DNA from: a virus
Virus record (IMG/VR): IMGVR_UViG_3300042731_008773
Location: 1-51,492 of that record
Strand: one strand, 5' to 3'
Length of the DNA stretch: 51,492 nucleotides
Each line of letters starts with the position of its first letter. Positions within the stretch are counted from its first letter, which is position 1. The position numbers and the translations under genes were made by a program. The notes beneath the pieces were generated by a model. The model was not told the DNA's origin. It saw only the letters and a program-made list of their open reading frames with translations, and made no database searches. Shown piece after piece: positions 17,826 to 25,090 of this stretch.

Positions 17826-18413
17826 TTATTTGTCCTCCCCTTTCCATAAATTTTGTTCTCTTTCTACCATCCTTTGATAAGCTGCTTTAGAATCGTATTT
17901 TTCAGCTTCGGAAGTTGTTTTATTAATAGAATCCCCCTTGAGTTGTTCGGAAGTCTCCTGTCTTTCCTTTTCCAACTCATCAAGTTTTTCTAAACAACCG
18001 TCAAAACGTGCATTGATATAAACTTCATCAGCATTATCCAATTTTTCCTTTGCTCCTGAAAAAAGTTTAACAATCACTTCTTTTTTAATATCCATTTCAG
18101 ACATATCTTCTTTAATTTCTAATTCTGCTCTCTTAGCTGAATCAAGAATTTTAAGACGTGTTTGTACCGCTTTCTCCAGTTCTTCTTTTTTCAAGCCTTC
18201 ATCATTCTTAACATCTTCTTTAAACTTTTCATACTCCTCCTTTAATTGATCCCTCTCAGCTTCTAATTTTTGATTATCCACTTTCAGTTCATCAATTTCT
18301 TTAGAAGTATTTGCCTTTAATGCTTCAAGCTCTGTTTGTGTTTGAGTATATGCAGTTATGACAGGAGCTTCTGCATCATACTCAACACCGTCAATCTTGA
18401 TTTTCTTCATCAT
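17826..18413 (-). CDS. Internal-start scaffold protein nested in the protease gene
   Basis: Inside the protease frame, an AAGGAG sequence (18419-18424, minus strand) lies five bases before ATG-ATG at 18413. Translation there would give a 195-residue protein beginning MMKKIKIDGVEYD made almost entirely of the coiled-coil region. Protease genes with an in-frame scaffold start are well known (lambda C/Nu3). The ribosome site is seen directly; production of the short form is inferred. Confidence 0.6.
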   Translation of the reverse strand: MMKKIKIDGVEYDAEAPVITAYTQTQTELEALKANTSKEIDELKVDNQKLEAERDQLKEEYEKFKEDVKNDEGLKKEELEKAVQTRLKILDSAKRAELEIKEDMSEMDIKKEVIVKLFSGAKEKLDNADEVYINARFDGCLEKLDELEKERQETSEQLKGDSINKTTSEAEKYDSKAAYQRMVEREQNLWKGEDK

Positions 18414-19571
18414 TGACACTCCTTCTTGATTTATTTTCTGAACGCAAACTGCGTCTCCAGAATCCATTTTAATTCTTGCTGAATCCCCTGCTCTCCCCAC
18501 ATCCGTAACAACTATATGATTATATCTTATTTTTCTTTGTATAGCATCATAATGTATTCCCATCCATACCCCTGAGGACTCTTCAAGAACTACTTTATAT
18601 CCACAAGACAAACCTCTCTTGCCTCCTCTAATATCTTCAATTGTGTCAGCATCTGTCCAAGTTAAATTATTGGATAAATGATATTCGTCTTTTCTTACAT
18701 CGTCACCGGAAAAACCTACTTGATATTCTTTTATATTATCAACATTGATTTCTCCATCTATAGGATGCTCATTTCCCAATGGTAAATTTTTTAATGTTTT
18801 AATTGACTCCTCAGCAAAAACTTCTTCCGGCAATCTCAATTCATTTTTGATTGAACCATCAGACATTTTATAAGGAAATACACCAACATTTGTTACAATA
18901 GCTCTACCTTTTAAATATCCCTCTGGTGTTCTTTTAAATTTTTCCTCCATATAGGAATCTTCCTCTTTAGTTTCAAGCAATGGAAAAAAATCATATCTTT
19001 GAACACTATCTTCTTTCTTTTGTTTTTTATTGATTGCTTCTAAAAGACTATTAGCAACTTTCTCAATTGCCGGTTGTGTTGTTGCCCCCCTTGCTCCAGC
19101 TGCAGCCGCCTTTGCTGCAATTACTCCACGTCTAAATATTTGTATTTCATTTCCAACCATTTTAGCAACCGGATAAGCGTAATAATTTTTAGTCTCTTTT
19201 TCTGCTTCATTATTTATTGCAAGATGAACTTTTCCATATTTTGCCCACTCTTCATTTTCACCAAGCAACTTATTTCCATCAGCTGAAGAAAAAGACCATG
19301 ATCCATTATTTATTTTTCCTGAAGAGATTAATCCTTTTAAAAAACTAATAGCACTTGAATTAACTGATAAACTATCCTCTTTAAATTCATTTTGATTATA
19401 AATATCTAATTCATCAGTACTGATTTCCCCTATTACAATTCCTTGAGCAGTTGCTTTTTCCCTTGCCGACGCCTTTGACCCAGCCTCTCCTGGAGTATAA
19501 GTATAACATTCTCCTTTCTGTCCCCACTTAAATCCTGGTTTTCCATTTAATTCACAATTTATCATTGGCAT
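17826..19571 (-). CDS. Prohead protease fused to scaffold (DUF2213-like)
   Basis: This 581-residue protein has three parts. Residues about 1-190 contain ISFLKGLISSGKIN and YAYPVAKMVGNEIQIF. About 205-385 is a DUF2213 protease-like domain (GYLKGRAIVTNVGVFPYKM, LPLGNEHP, HIVVTDVGRAGD); the GNEHP and neighbouring Ser residues are candidates for the catalytic site. From about 410 to 530 is a long coiled coil (ELEALKANTSKEIDELK) that looks like scaffold. It processes and organises the prohead. An internal start yields the scaffold alone (separate entry). Confidence 0.75.
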   Translation of the reverse strand: MPMINCELNGKPGFKWGQKGECYTYTPGEAGSKASAREKATAQGIVIGEISTDELDIYNQNEFKEDSLSVNSSAISFLKGLISSGKINNGSWSFSSADGNKLLGENEEWAKYGKVHLAINNEAEKETKNYYAYPVAKMVGNEIQIFRRGVIAAKAAAAGARGATTQPAIEKVANSLLEAINKKQKKEDSVQRYDFFPLLETKEEDSYMEEKFKRTPEGYLKGRAIVTNVGVFPYKMSDGSIKNELRLPEEVFAEESIKTLKNLPLGNEHPIDGEINVDNIKEYQVGFSGDDVRKDEYHLSNNLTWTDADTIEDIRGGKRGLSCGYKVVLEESSGVWMGIHYDAIQRKIRYNHIVVTDVGRAGDSARIKMDSGDAVCVQKINQEGVSMMKKIKIDGVEYDAEAPVITAYTQTQTELEALKANTSKEIDELKVDNQKLEAERDQLKEEYEKFKEDVKNDEGLKKEELEKAVQTRLKILDSAKRAELEIKEDMSEMDIKKEVIVKLFSGAKEKLDNADEVYINARFDGCLEKLDELEKERQETSEQLKGDSINKTTSEAEKYDSKAAYQRMVEREQNLWKGEDK

Positions 19572-19592
19572 ATTATTTACCTCTATATAATA

Positions 19593-21407
19593 TTATACAT
19601 CAACTAAAGAATTAAAACTTATATAATCAACCTCAGAAACATACTTTTGGAATATTTTATCCTTTAATCTAAAATTATAAAAAACAGTTCCCTCCATATT
19701 GTCAGTCTCCACTAATTCTATTTCCCAATAACCATCTGATCTCGGAGTGGTTGATATTTCGTCTCCAGTTATTTGTGTTACATTTTTATATTCAGCTAAA
19801 TCTATACTTAAATAAGCAATAATTGGTGTTTCATCAGCATTACCATCAGCATCCACTTGATAACCATACACAATTGTTTTATGTATTGTATCTATAACTC
19901 CAGCAAAATTATAAACTATTTGCAATGGACCAGCTTCAGGCGATGTTAGTCCTGTCTCGCTATGTATAAATAATCTTACATACATATTAATTTGTACAGT
20001 AGTAAAAGTTGCTTTATTTGTTTGTATTTCAGTTAAAGTATTAGATTGACTATATGTTTCATCACTTACACTCCAATCTGCTCCATCATAATAATAGGGA
20101 ACACTTCCTTTATATAAAATTATTTTTACTTCATCACTTCCAGTTTTTACAATTGTTAAAAGAAAACCCATTAATTCTTCAAGAGAAGTTGCATCCGAAA
20201 TATATACAGAAGGATTTGTTAACGGATATATTTGTGCTGTCAATGAAGCAGTTAATTCAGCCACACTGCTTTGAACTGCTGTATTTGTAAAATGTATTTT
20301 GAATTGTCCATATATTTCTCCCTCTATATTAAGAGAAGCAAGATTAGCATTAAAAGTCGCCTTATCATTAGCCTGCGAATATGTCCCATCACTTGTAACC
20401 CATGCAGAGCCATTCCAATATAAATAATTTCCCGATCTCCCAATTTGTAATGAATATCGAGGAGAACCTCCTTCAGTAGTTATAAAAGAGTCAAATGTTA
20501 TGAGTGTTCCTGCTCCTGTATATTCCATTTCTGGCAAAATAACTTCTGATTCTAAATACTCATATTCATAAATATCTGACCAATCAGGAGTATAATTAGT
20601 CGTATGTTGAACAGAATCAAAATATATTAAATCATTTATAGAAAAGTTAGAACTATTTGACCCACCGGTATCTGCACCTACTCTTAAAAGACCAATATCA
20701 CTACTTCGTATACCTGTATCAGTTAAAGTTGAACCTAATTGTACACCATCAACAAATAGTCTTGTTTCTCCTGTTGTTATGTCCCAATTCAATTCAATTT
20801 CATATTCCGTATCAATTACAGGACTCCAAATTTCCGCATTAGAAATAATTGCACTGCCGACATTATTGTTAACCGTAACAAAAAGTAATGTACTTGATTG
20901 AAATATCTTTATAGCATTAGTAGCGTCACCGTCTGATTTACTAACAACCACAAAAGATTGAACACTACCTGGATTTCCACTATAATTTGTTATTAGCCTA
21001 AATCGAATACATCCAGTTTGTTGGCTATCCGCATTTCCATTTGCGTCATAATTAACATATCTTATATCATTATGTGTTAAGTCTAATTTTCCATCAGATA
21101 CAGAAGCTCCGCCAACTGCCAATCCTGTTAATACTCCATCACCCCAATTACCATTTATATCAGAATTATAACTTGAATAAAAAATCGCATTACTTGGCCT
21201 TTTATTTTTTTGCTGAACTTGCCCATTTAAAACTTCAATTAGATCGGAATCAAATACTAATCCTGTTTCATCCTCAAAATCTTCTGTAAAATCCTGTCCC
21301 GGATTATTCTGAAGTTTTAATCTTATTCCATTTAAAATTTCAATTAGATCAGAATCAAATACTAATCCTGTTTCATTCTCAAAATTATATGTTTTTGTTA
21401 CACTCAT
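19593..21407 (-). CDS. Large beta-rich virion protein, unknown
   Basis: The 604-residue protein opens with two copies of an ETGLVFDSDLIE-[IV]-LNG motif (about residues 11-27 and 47-63). A LamG/concanavalin-like jelly-roll follows (about 75-275: GLAVGGASVSDGKLDLT, GETRLFVDGVQLG). The remainder is repeated beta segments each with Y-x-S-[QS]-[AS]-[ND] (GTYSQAND, ETYSQSN). Located first in the capsid block, it may be a head fibre or a glycan-binding decoration. The ATG at 21407 has no visible Shine-Dalgarno sequence and follows a terminator-like hairpin. Confidence 0.5.
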   Translation of the reverse strand: MSVTKTYNFENETGLVFDSDLIEILNGIRLKLQNNPGQDFTEDFEDETGLVFDSDLIEVLNGQVQQKNKRPSNAIFYSSYNSDINGNWGDGVLTGLAVGGASVSDGKLDLTHNDIRYVNYDANGNADSQQTGCIRFRLITNYSGNPGSVQSFVVVSKSDGDATNAIKIFQSSTLLFVTVNNNVGSAIISNAEIWSPVIDTEYEIELNWDITTGETRLFVDGVQLGSTLTDTGIRSSDIGLLRVGADTGGSNSSNFSINDLIYFDSVQHTTNYTPDWSDIYEYEYLESEVILPEMEYTGAGTLITFDSFITTEGGSPRYSLQIGRSGNYLYWNGSAWVTSDGTYSQANDKATFNANLASLNIEGEIYGQFKIHFTNTAVQSSVAELTASLTAQIYPLTNPSVYISDATSLEELMGFLLTIVKTGSDEVKIILYKGSVPYYYDGADWSVSDETYSQSNTLTEIQTNKATFTTVQINMYVRLFIHSETGLTSPEAGPLQIVYNFAGVIDTIHKTIVYGYQVDADGNADETPIIAYLSIDLAEYKNVTQITGDEISTTPRSDGYWEIELVETDNMEGTVFYNFRLKDKIFQKYVSEVDYISFNSLVDV

Positions 21408-21410
21408 TAG

Positions 21411-21451
21411 AAATAAAAAAAGTCGGGCAATCTTGAAAAAGAGCCCGACTT
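21411..21451 (-). terminator. Terminator-like hairpin in the leader of the structural operon
   Basis: A nine-base-pair stem (AAGTCGGGC with GCCCGACTT, loop of 14) is followed on the minus strand by a run of T (TTTTTTTATTT). This looks like a Rho-independent terminator for minus-strand transcription. It lies four bases before the ATG of the 604-residue virion protein and replaces the expected ribosome site. Either it ends the 21546-22079 transcript or it is an antitermination checkpoint for the structural operon. Confidence 0.65.
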
Positions 21452-21468
21452 GTGTTCCTCACTCAGCC

Positions 21469-21477
21469 AGTATACCA
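21469..21477 (-). promoter_or_regulatory. Possible extended -10 promoter for the structural operon
   Basis: On the minus strand the sequence TGGTATACT (TG-N-TATACT) forms an extended -10 box without a good -35. A second option nearby is TTGACT followed by TATTAA at 17 bases. Either would start a transcript that passes through the terminator-like hairpin at 21411-21451. Weak evidence; proposed from sequence only. Confidence 0.3.
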
Positions 21478-21545
21478 TAAGAAGGTTCTATTTAATTAAT
21501 AAATAAAATACCTTATTAAGTCAACTATTTTTTTTAAAAATTTAT

Positions 21546-22079
21546 TTAAATAATTTGCCCTTGCTTTTTATATATACTACTTCCATTTCGTTGCTCCTTC
21601 CAAATAATTGGTTGTAACTCCACCCTTATTTTTTTAATACCCGATAAATATAAAAACTGAGGTTTTGATAATACAAAATCTGTTTTATTTTTAATTTTTA
21701 TCAAATCTGCTCTTATTACAAATTTATAAACAGCAAAAAGACCATACCTATTATACAAACTCAGAATAAAAGTATAATTTCCATCTACAGGAATCCAAGA
21801 TGAATTTCTCTCAATTTCACACTCAAAATTAAAAATATATCCTCTACTGCATTCCAATAAAACTATATCAAAACGTTTTATAATTAATAATGTTTTTACT
21901 TTTACTGTATTTGTATTAGAAATTACACGCATTGTTGAAGTGTGTATTTTTTCAACTGTAGGTATCTTTATATATGAAGTTCTTACAATTTTATTTTTTG
22001 GTATAGAGGAGCAAAAAATAAATCCCATTATTAAAAACATAAACATTAAAATTAAAATAATTATTACTCTTTTACTCAT
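21546..22079 (-). CDS. Membrane-anchored protein, unknown
   Basis: The 177-residue protein starts with MSKRVIIILILMFMFLIMGFIFC, a strong membrane anchor or signal peptide ending at Cys23; the preceding residues (FIF) are not a standard lipobox, so lipidation is doubtful. The rest is a basic, beta-rich domain facing outside the cytoplasm. AGAGGA precedes the ATG. It is transcribed divergently from the hairpin-tiled early cluster and is separated from the structural operon by a terminator-like hairpin. It could be an early superinfection-exclusion or envelope protein; no family is recognised. Confidence 0.55.
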   Translation of the reverse strand: MSKRVIIILILMFMFLIMGFIFCSSIPKNKIVRTSYIKIPTVEKIHTSTMRVISNTNTVKVKTLLIIKRFDIVLLECSRGYIFNFECEIERNSSWIPVDGNYTFILSLYNRYGLFAVYKFVIRADLIKIKNKTDFVLSKPQFLYLSGIKKIRVELQPIIWKEQRNGSSIYKKQGQII

Positions 22080-22136
22080 ATTTTTCCTCTTTCTTTAAAT
22101 AAATTTAAAAAAAAACAAACATTTCTCTCTATAAAT

Positions 22137-22166
22137 AATATAGAAGGGAATGTTTATTTATGTCAA
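22137..22166 (-). promoter_or_regulatory. Minus-strand sigma70-type promoter
   Basis: Read on the minus strand, TTGACA (22166-22161) is followed after 18 bases by TATATT (22142-22137). It points at the membrane protein whose ATG is at 22079. An imperfect 17-bp inverted repeat (about 22117-22155) spans the -10 region and may be an operator or a 5' stem. It is divergent from the plus-strand promoter at 22216. Confidence 0.55.
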
Positions 22167-22215
22167 TGAAAATTATTATTTATATCAAAAAAAATAATAA
22201 TTTTTTATAAAATAC

Positions 22216-22244
22216 TTGACAAAGTACATAAATATATGTACTAT
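22216..22244 (+). promoter_or_regulatory. Early promoter 1 with palindromic operator
   Basis: TTGACA (22216-22221), a 17-base spacer and TACTAT (22239-22244) make a strong sigma70 promoter. The spacer and -10 contain an 8-bp inverted repeat, AGTACATA-AATA-TATGTACT (22223-22242). The same promoter-operator recurs at 24040 and 24448. A dimeric regulator bound there would block RNA polymerase. It drives the first hairpin-rich transcript. Confidence 0.8.
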
Positions 22245-22283
22245 AGTAGTAGAAGTTAAAATTAAAAATTCAGGAGAAAATCA

Positions 22284-22448
22284 ATGATAAAAATGATAAA
22301 AAAAATAATAACAGGGTTTAGGTTTTTAAATATTCCAGATTTTTTACTAAAAGATGGAAATAAGTTATACGGGCCGAAGCCCGTATTGAATATACCGAGA
22401 TCATTCAGGCATTGGAAAGCATGCCTGAAGAATCATTTTCAAAATTAA
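22284..22448 (+). CDS. Small basic early protein (54 residues)
   Basis: AGGAG at 22272-22276 lies seven bases before ATG 22284. The 54-residue product begins MIKMIKKIITGFRF and ends HFQN. It is rich in Lys/Arg/aromatic residues and unrecognised. Its 3' half is built from stem-loops: an 8-bp stem at 22367-22386, a 9-bp stem at 22404-22429 and a 13-bp perfect stem at 22437-22467 that contains the stop codon. It could be a true small protein or mainly a carrier for RNA structure. Confidence 0.5.
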   Translation: MIKMIKKIITGFRFLNIPDFLLKDGNKLYGPKPVLNIPRSFRHWKACLKNHFQN

Positions 22449-22467
22449 ATATATTTTAATTTTGAAA

Positions 22468-22640
22468 GTCTTGCCGCCATCCATGGGCGTGGATCGAATC
22501 CAAGCAAGACGCATAACGGAATTACTTTCTTCGTAAGCCGGTGCGATTCCGGAACGGCGACCGTGGCCGTTGGACAAGAGTGTCATCGGGGAAAGTAAGG
22601 TAGGGTAAGGATATATACTTGCCCTATTTTAAAAAATTTT
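22468..22640 (+). ncRNA. Highly structured GC-richer intergenic RNA segment
   Basis: Between two small genes the sequence is clearly GC-richer than its neighbours and folds almost completely. A 7-bp stem GTCTTGC/GCAAGAC (22468-22474 with 22504-22510) encloses two small arms, the second with a CGA loop. A long-range pairing ACTTTC/GAAAGT encloses CCGG-CCGG and ACGG-CCGT hairpins. A TAGGGTAAG/CTTGCCCTA hairpin follows and ends in T's. It may be a leader element, an sRNA or part of the hairpin tiling. No known RNA family is assigned. Confidence 0.45.
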
Positions 22641-22657
22641 TAAATAGGAGAAAAAAT

Positions 22658-23083
22658 ATGAAGATGATAATCGCAAGGGTCTATGAAACGAATGGCCCTA
22701 TTTATTTCCTTGGTTCGTCTAACGTAGACGAAATCGAGGAAATATGGAAAATAGAATCAAAATCGGATTTTGATTCTATCAACGATTCCTGCCATGGAAA
22801 CTTGTCCTGTGACGGCAGCACTTGGCAGGATTGGGAAGGTGTATTTTTCGTCCACTATTGGGACGGGAATAATTGGAAGGCTTTACAAATCGACGATGAA
22901 TTTGAAATCGTCGAGTATGAAGAGGTGGAGGACACCTCTCCCGAGCCGGCTTTCTACTTTGGGAAAAGAATAGAAGTAGATGACCAGTCCATTGAACTGG
23001 TCACGAGTAATATGTCAGGAAATATTACTCCATTCTGGATGAGTCATCCCGAATACCTGTGGAACACCATTCGGGGGGCTTAG
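22658..23083 (+). CDS. Hairpin-tiled early protein A, unknown
   Basis: The start is ATG 22658, seven bases after TAGGAG; a longer reading from a TTG at 22619 lacks a ribosome site. The 141-residue acidic protein (MKMIIARVYETNGPIYF...) has many Trp and Asp residues and no recognised domain. Its coding DNA contains at least eight consecutive inverted repeats, for example a 13-bp stem ATAGAATCAAAAT/ATTTTGATTCTAT around 22750, an 8-bp TGACCAGT/ACTGGTCA stem and a 9-bp GAGTAATAT stem near the end. Likely an early host-takeover protein by position. Confidence 0.65.
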   Translation: MKMIIARVYETNGPIYFLGSSNVDEIEEIWKIESKSDFDSINDSCHGNLSCDGSTWQDWEGVFFVHYWDGNNWKALQIDDEFEIVEYEEVEDTSPEPAFYFGKRIEVDDQSIELVTSNMSGNITPFWMSHPEYLWNTIRGA

Positions 23084-23116
23084 GTAGCAATATTATTTAA
23101 AAAGGAGAAAAAAATT

Positions 23117-23503
23117 ATGAAAAATTACAACATTATTAACCACTCCCTGAGCGAAGAGCAACTCAGGGAAATTGAGGGGGAAATTATTTCCCCCTCCGAG
23201 GAGATCAAAAAAGGTCTCCTCCAATCGCCTGATAACGAGGAGGCGATTGGTTCTTTAGCTACAAAGATAATTTTGGAAGCTAAAGAGCGAGGATGTACTG
23301 CTATCCTCGCACCAGGCGGAAGTCCTGCTTTGATGGCGATTATTGCCATCGAAGCAAATGAGGCCAAAATTGGCCTCAAATTCTCTCACTCTGTGAGGGA
23401 TTTTTCTGAAGTCGTAGCTCCTGATGGAACTGCGACAAAAACGAACGTATTTCGACACGTTCGTTGGTTGGAATTCCATCCGACTAAATACAAAATTATT
23501 TAA
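23117..23503 (+). CDS. Hairpin-tiled early protein B, unknown
   Basis: The 128-residue protein starts after AAAGGAG. It has a helical N-half and a central ILAPGGSPALMAIIAIEANE segment with no certain family. Its DNA is a chain of hairpins: 8 bp at 23144-23169, 10 bp at 23174-23196, 9 bp at 23198-23221, 10 bp at 23221-23250, 8 bp at 23253-23285, 8 bp at 23287-23310 and 8 bp at 23441-23464. Neighbouring stems abut or share a base. Such spacing cannot be explained by the protein sequence alone. Confidence 0.65.
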   Translation: MKNYNIINHSLSEEQLREIEGEIISPSEEIKKGLLQSPDNEEAIGSLATKIILEAKERGCTAILAPGGSPALMAIIAIEANEAKIGLKFSHSVRDFSEVVAPDGTATKTNVFRHVRWLEFHPTKYKII

Positions 23504-23518
23504 GCATCCCTAACCTCT

Positions 23519-23552
23519 GCCCTCTTCGGAGGGCTCAGCCGGCGATGCTGAG
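23519..23552 (+). other. Twin hairpins with UUCG tetraloop
   Basis: GCCCTC-TTCG-GAGGGC (23519-23534) is a six-pair stem with a C(UUCG)G tetraloop. It is followed at once by CTCAGC/GCTGAG (23534-23552). They lie in the 75-base gap between early genes B and C. There is no T-run, so they are probably mRNA-stabilising or processing structures rather than a terminator. Confidence 0.6.
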
Positions 23553-23578
23553 AAATAAAATTAAAAAGGAGGAAAGCT

Positions 23579-23995
23579 ATGGGTTATTTTCATAAAGGTG
23601 GGCAAATAAAGGACTATATTTGCCCACACGGAATCAACTTTTCAAAATTCGGGGAGTGTAAAACTTGTGCACTCTCCGAAAGAGAGGATGACTACTTGCG
23701 AAGTCATCCTGAAAAAATTATTTCCCGGGCAACCGGGAAAGATATCGTTACCGTTTTTCAAAACAACGGTAACGAAGAGACCTTGTATCTTCCAACCGGA
23801 AAATACAAGGTTGGCTCGATCGTGAAAGAAACGATCGAAGAAGATGGGTATGAAGAATACCCAACAATAAAAGTTGTAAAAGGAACAGCGATCAAAGTTG
23901 TTCCTGAAATGAAAAAGTTTAAGATCCTTCCAAAAAGTTGGAAGGAAGAAGTCGAAGAACTATATATCTACTCGAAAGATATAATTTTCGAGTAG
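23579..23995 (+). CDS. Hairpin-tiled early protein C, possible zinc binding
   Basis: AAGGAGG precedes ATG 23579. The 138-residue protein has a possible zinc site near residues 20-37 (C-x-H then C-x-x-C) and a C-terminal beta-rich part. Nearly the whole gene is stem-loops: an 11-bp stem at 23598-23627, then stems of about 11, 9, 8, 10, 8, 8, 7, 6 and 9 bp, ending with a 13-bp stem TATCTACTCGAAA/TTTCGAGTAGATA that spans the stop codon. More than half of the bases are in perfect local pairs. Function unknown. Confidence 0.65.
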   Translation: MGYFHKGGQIKDYICPHGINFSKFGECKTCALSEREDDYLRSHPEKIISRATGKDIVTVFQNNGNEETLYLPTGKYKVGSIVKETIEEDGYEEYPTIKVVKGTAIKVVPEMKKFKILPKSWKEEVEELYIYSKDIIFE

Positions 23996-24039
23996 ATATA
24001 TTTTTGACCTTTCCTCACTCCTCGAAGGGATAAAATAAC

Positions 24040-24068
24040 TTGACAAAGTACATAAATATATGTACTAT
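24040..24068 (+). promoter_or_regulatory. Early promoter 2 with palindromic operator
   Basis: TTGACA (24040-24045), 17 bases, TACTAT (24063-24068) with the same AGTACATA-AATA-TATGTACT operator (24047-24066). It drives the 89-residue protein at 24101. Sequence identity with promoter 1 covers about 37 bases. Confidence 0.8.
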
Positions 24069-24100
24069 AGTAGTAGAATAAATACTATTAGGAGAAAAAT

Positions 24101-24370
24101 ATGGAAAATATATATGCACAAATTAAAAAAATTAAGGATCTCTCAACTATCCCAACAGTTGAAGAGGATCCTTCTATTATCTCCATGCAGGAGAAAATAG
24201 AAAAAGATCTACAGGAAATTAAAAGTCTACAAGAGAAATTATTTTCTATTGTAGACTTTCTACATAAAGAAAATATATATAGAAAGAGTGCTTCATCTAT
24301 ATTTATAGATGAAATTAGAACACAGGTTCTGATAAATCTTGATAAATTAAATCAATTAAATCAATTTTGA
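24101..24370 (+). CDS. Small coiled-coil early protein
   Basis: The 89-residue protein (MENIYAQIKKIKDLSTIP...) is almost wholly helical with a heptad-like region around residues 28-65, so it probably dimerises. AGGAG precedes the ATG. Local inverted repeats persist in the DNA (AAGGATC...GGATCCTT nested with CAACT/AGTTG; AAAGTCTACAA/TTGTAGACTTT). A further 8-bp stem AGAGAATC/GATTCTCT follows the stop codon. No family recognised. Confidence 0.6.
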   Translation: MENIYAQIKKIKDLSTIPTVEEDPSIISMQEKIEKDLQEIKSLQEKLFSIVDFLHKENIYRKSASSIFIDEIRTQVLINLDKLNQLNQF

Positions 24371-24447
24371 GAAGAAATCTATTTCAGAGAATCAAGGAAT
24401 TAGAGATTCTCTTAGAAGAAGAAAAATAATAATTTTTTCAACATAAC

Positions 24448-24476
24448 TTGACAAAGTACATATATTTATGTACTAT
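24448..24476 (+). promoter_or_regulatory. Early promoter 3 with palindromic operator
   Basis: TTGACA (24448-24453), 17 bases, TACTAT (24471-24476). The operator half-sites are identical to promoters 1 and 2, but the central four bases are TATT rather than AATA, the exact reverse complement. Thus the operator has the same sequence in inverted orientation, as expected for a symmetric dimer site. Confidence 0.8.
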
Positions 24477-24494
24477 AGTAGTAGGAGAAAAGTT

Positions 24495-25088
24495 ATGAAA
24501 AAAGAGTTTAAACTTGAAAATTTGGGCTTGGGAAAAGGCCCTTATAAATTAATCGATTATTTTGAAATCCAAGCTCCTGATACAGATTCAGGAGCTCTTT
24601 TTGCTATACCTATCAAAAACAGGACAAAATATCCTGTTAAAAATATTGGGGTTTGTGCAATATGCGGAACTCCAATTAAGAACAATTATGTTGTTCGGTC
24701 ATCTGATAACGAGATATTCGTTGTTGGGTGTGAATGTATTAAAAAAATCAATGACTGCATCTTGATTGATGCAGTTAAAAGACATCAGAAAATCCTCAAT
24801 AAAGTTAAGGATTTTCATCAAGCAAAAGCCTTATTTAGTAATTTTTTCGACTCGTTAACGCAACCTCAAATAGATCATCTAAAGAAGGAAATCAAGACGA
24901 ATTACAGACATTTTAGCAACGTCCGTCAAGCAGACGAATTCTGTAATATCTACGAGGCCCTCAAGGATCAAAAAGAACGAATTGAAAAAATACAACTAAA
25001 AAAACTCTCCGACATATTACAAGTCTCTTTTCAAACACACAAACAAGTCAAAGAAGAGATTGCTTACATTGAAAACCTTTTTACGTAA
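24495..25088 (+). CDS. Early zinc-finger protein
   Basis: The start is ATG 24495 after TAGGAG; an in-frame ATG at 24468 lies within the promoter operator and is not credible. The 197-residue protein has a treble-clef-like site, C-x-x-C-G about residue 54 and G-C-E-C about 21 residues later, then a long helical C-terminus. It may bind nucleic acid or a host protein. The 5' two thirds still contain inverted repeats (9-bp AGCTCCTGA/TCAGGAGCT, 8-bp ACTGCATC/GATGCAGT); they fade after about 24960. Confidence 0.65.
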   Translation: MKKEFKLENLGLGKGPYKLIDYFEIQAPDTDSGALFAIPIKNRTKYPVKNIGVCAICGTPIKNNYVVRSSDNEIFVVGCECIKKINDCILIDAVKRHQKILNKVKDFHQAKALFSNFFDSLTQPQIDHLKKEIKTNYRHFSNVRQADEFCNIYEALKDQKERIEKIQLKKLSDILQVSFQTHKQVKEEIAYIENLFT

Positions 25089-25090
25089 AT

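Noticed and set aside
22468-22510. tRNA gene
   Set aside because: The 7-bp outer stem and T-arm-like strand are present, but there is no D-arm, anticodon arm or proper length.
22521-22600. Cobalamin riboswitch
   Set aside because: Only the CCGGTGCGATTCCGG-like piece matches from memory; the other conserved core segments are not found.
24468-24494. Upstream start for the zinc-finger protein
   Set aside because: That ATG lies inside the promoter operator and would precede the transcript start.
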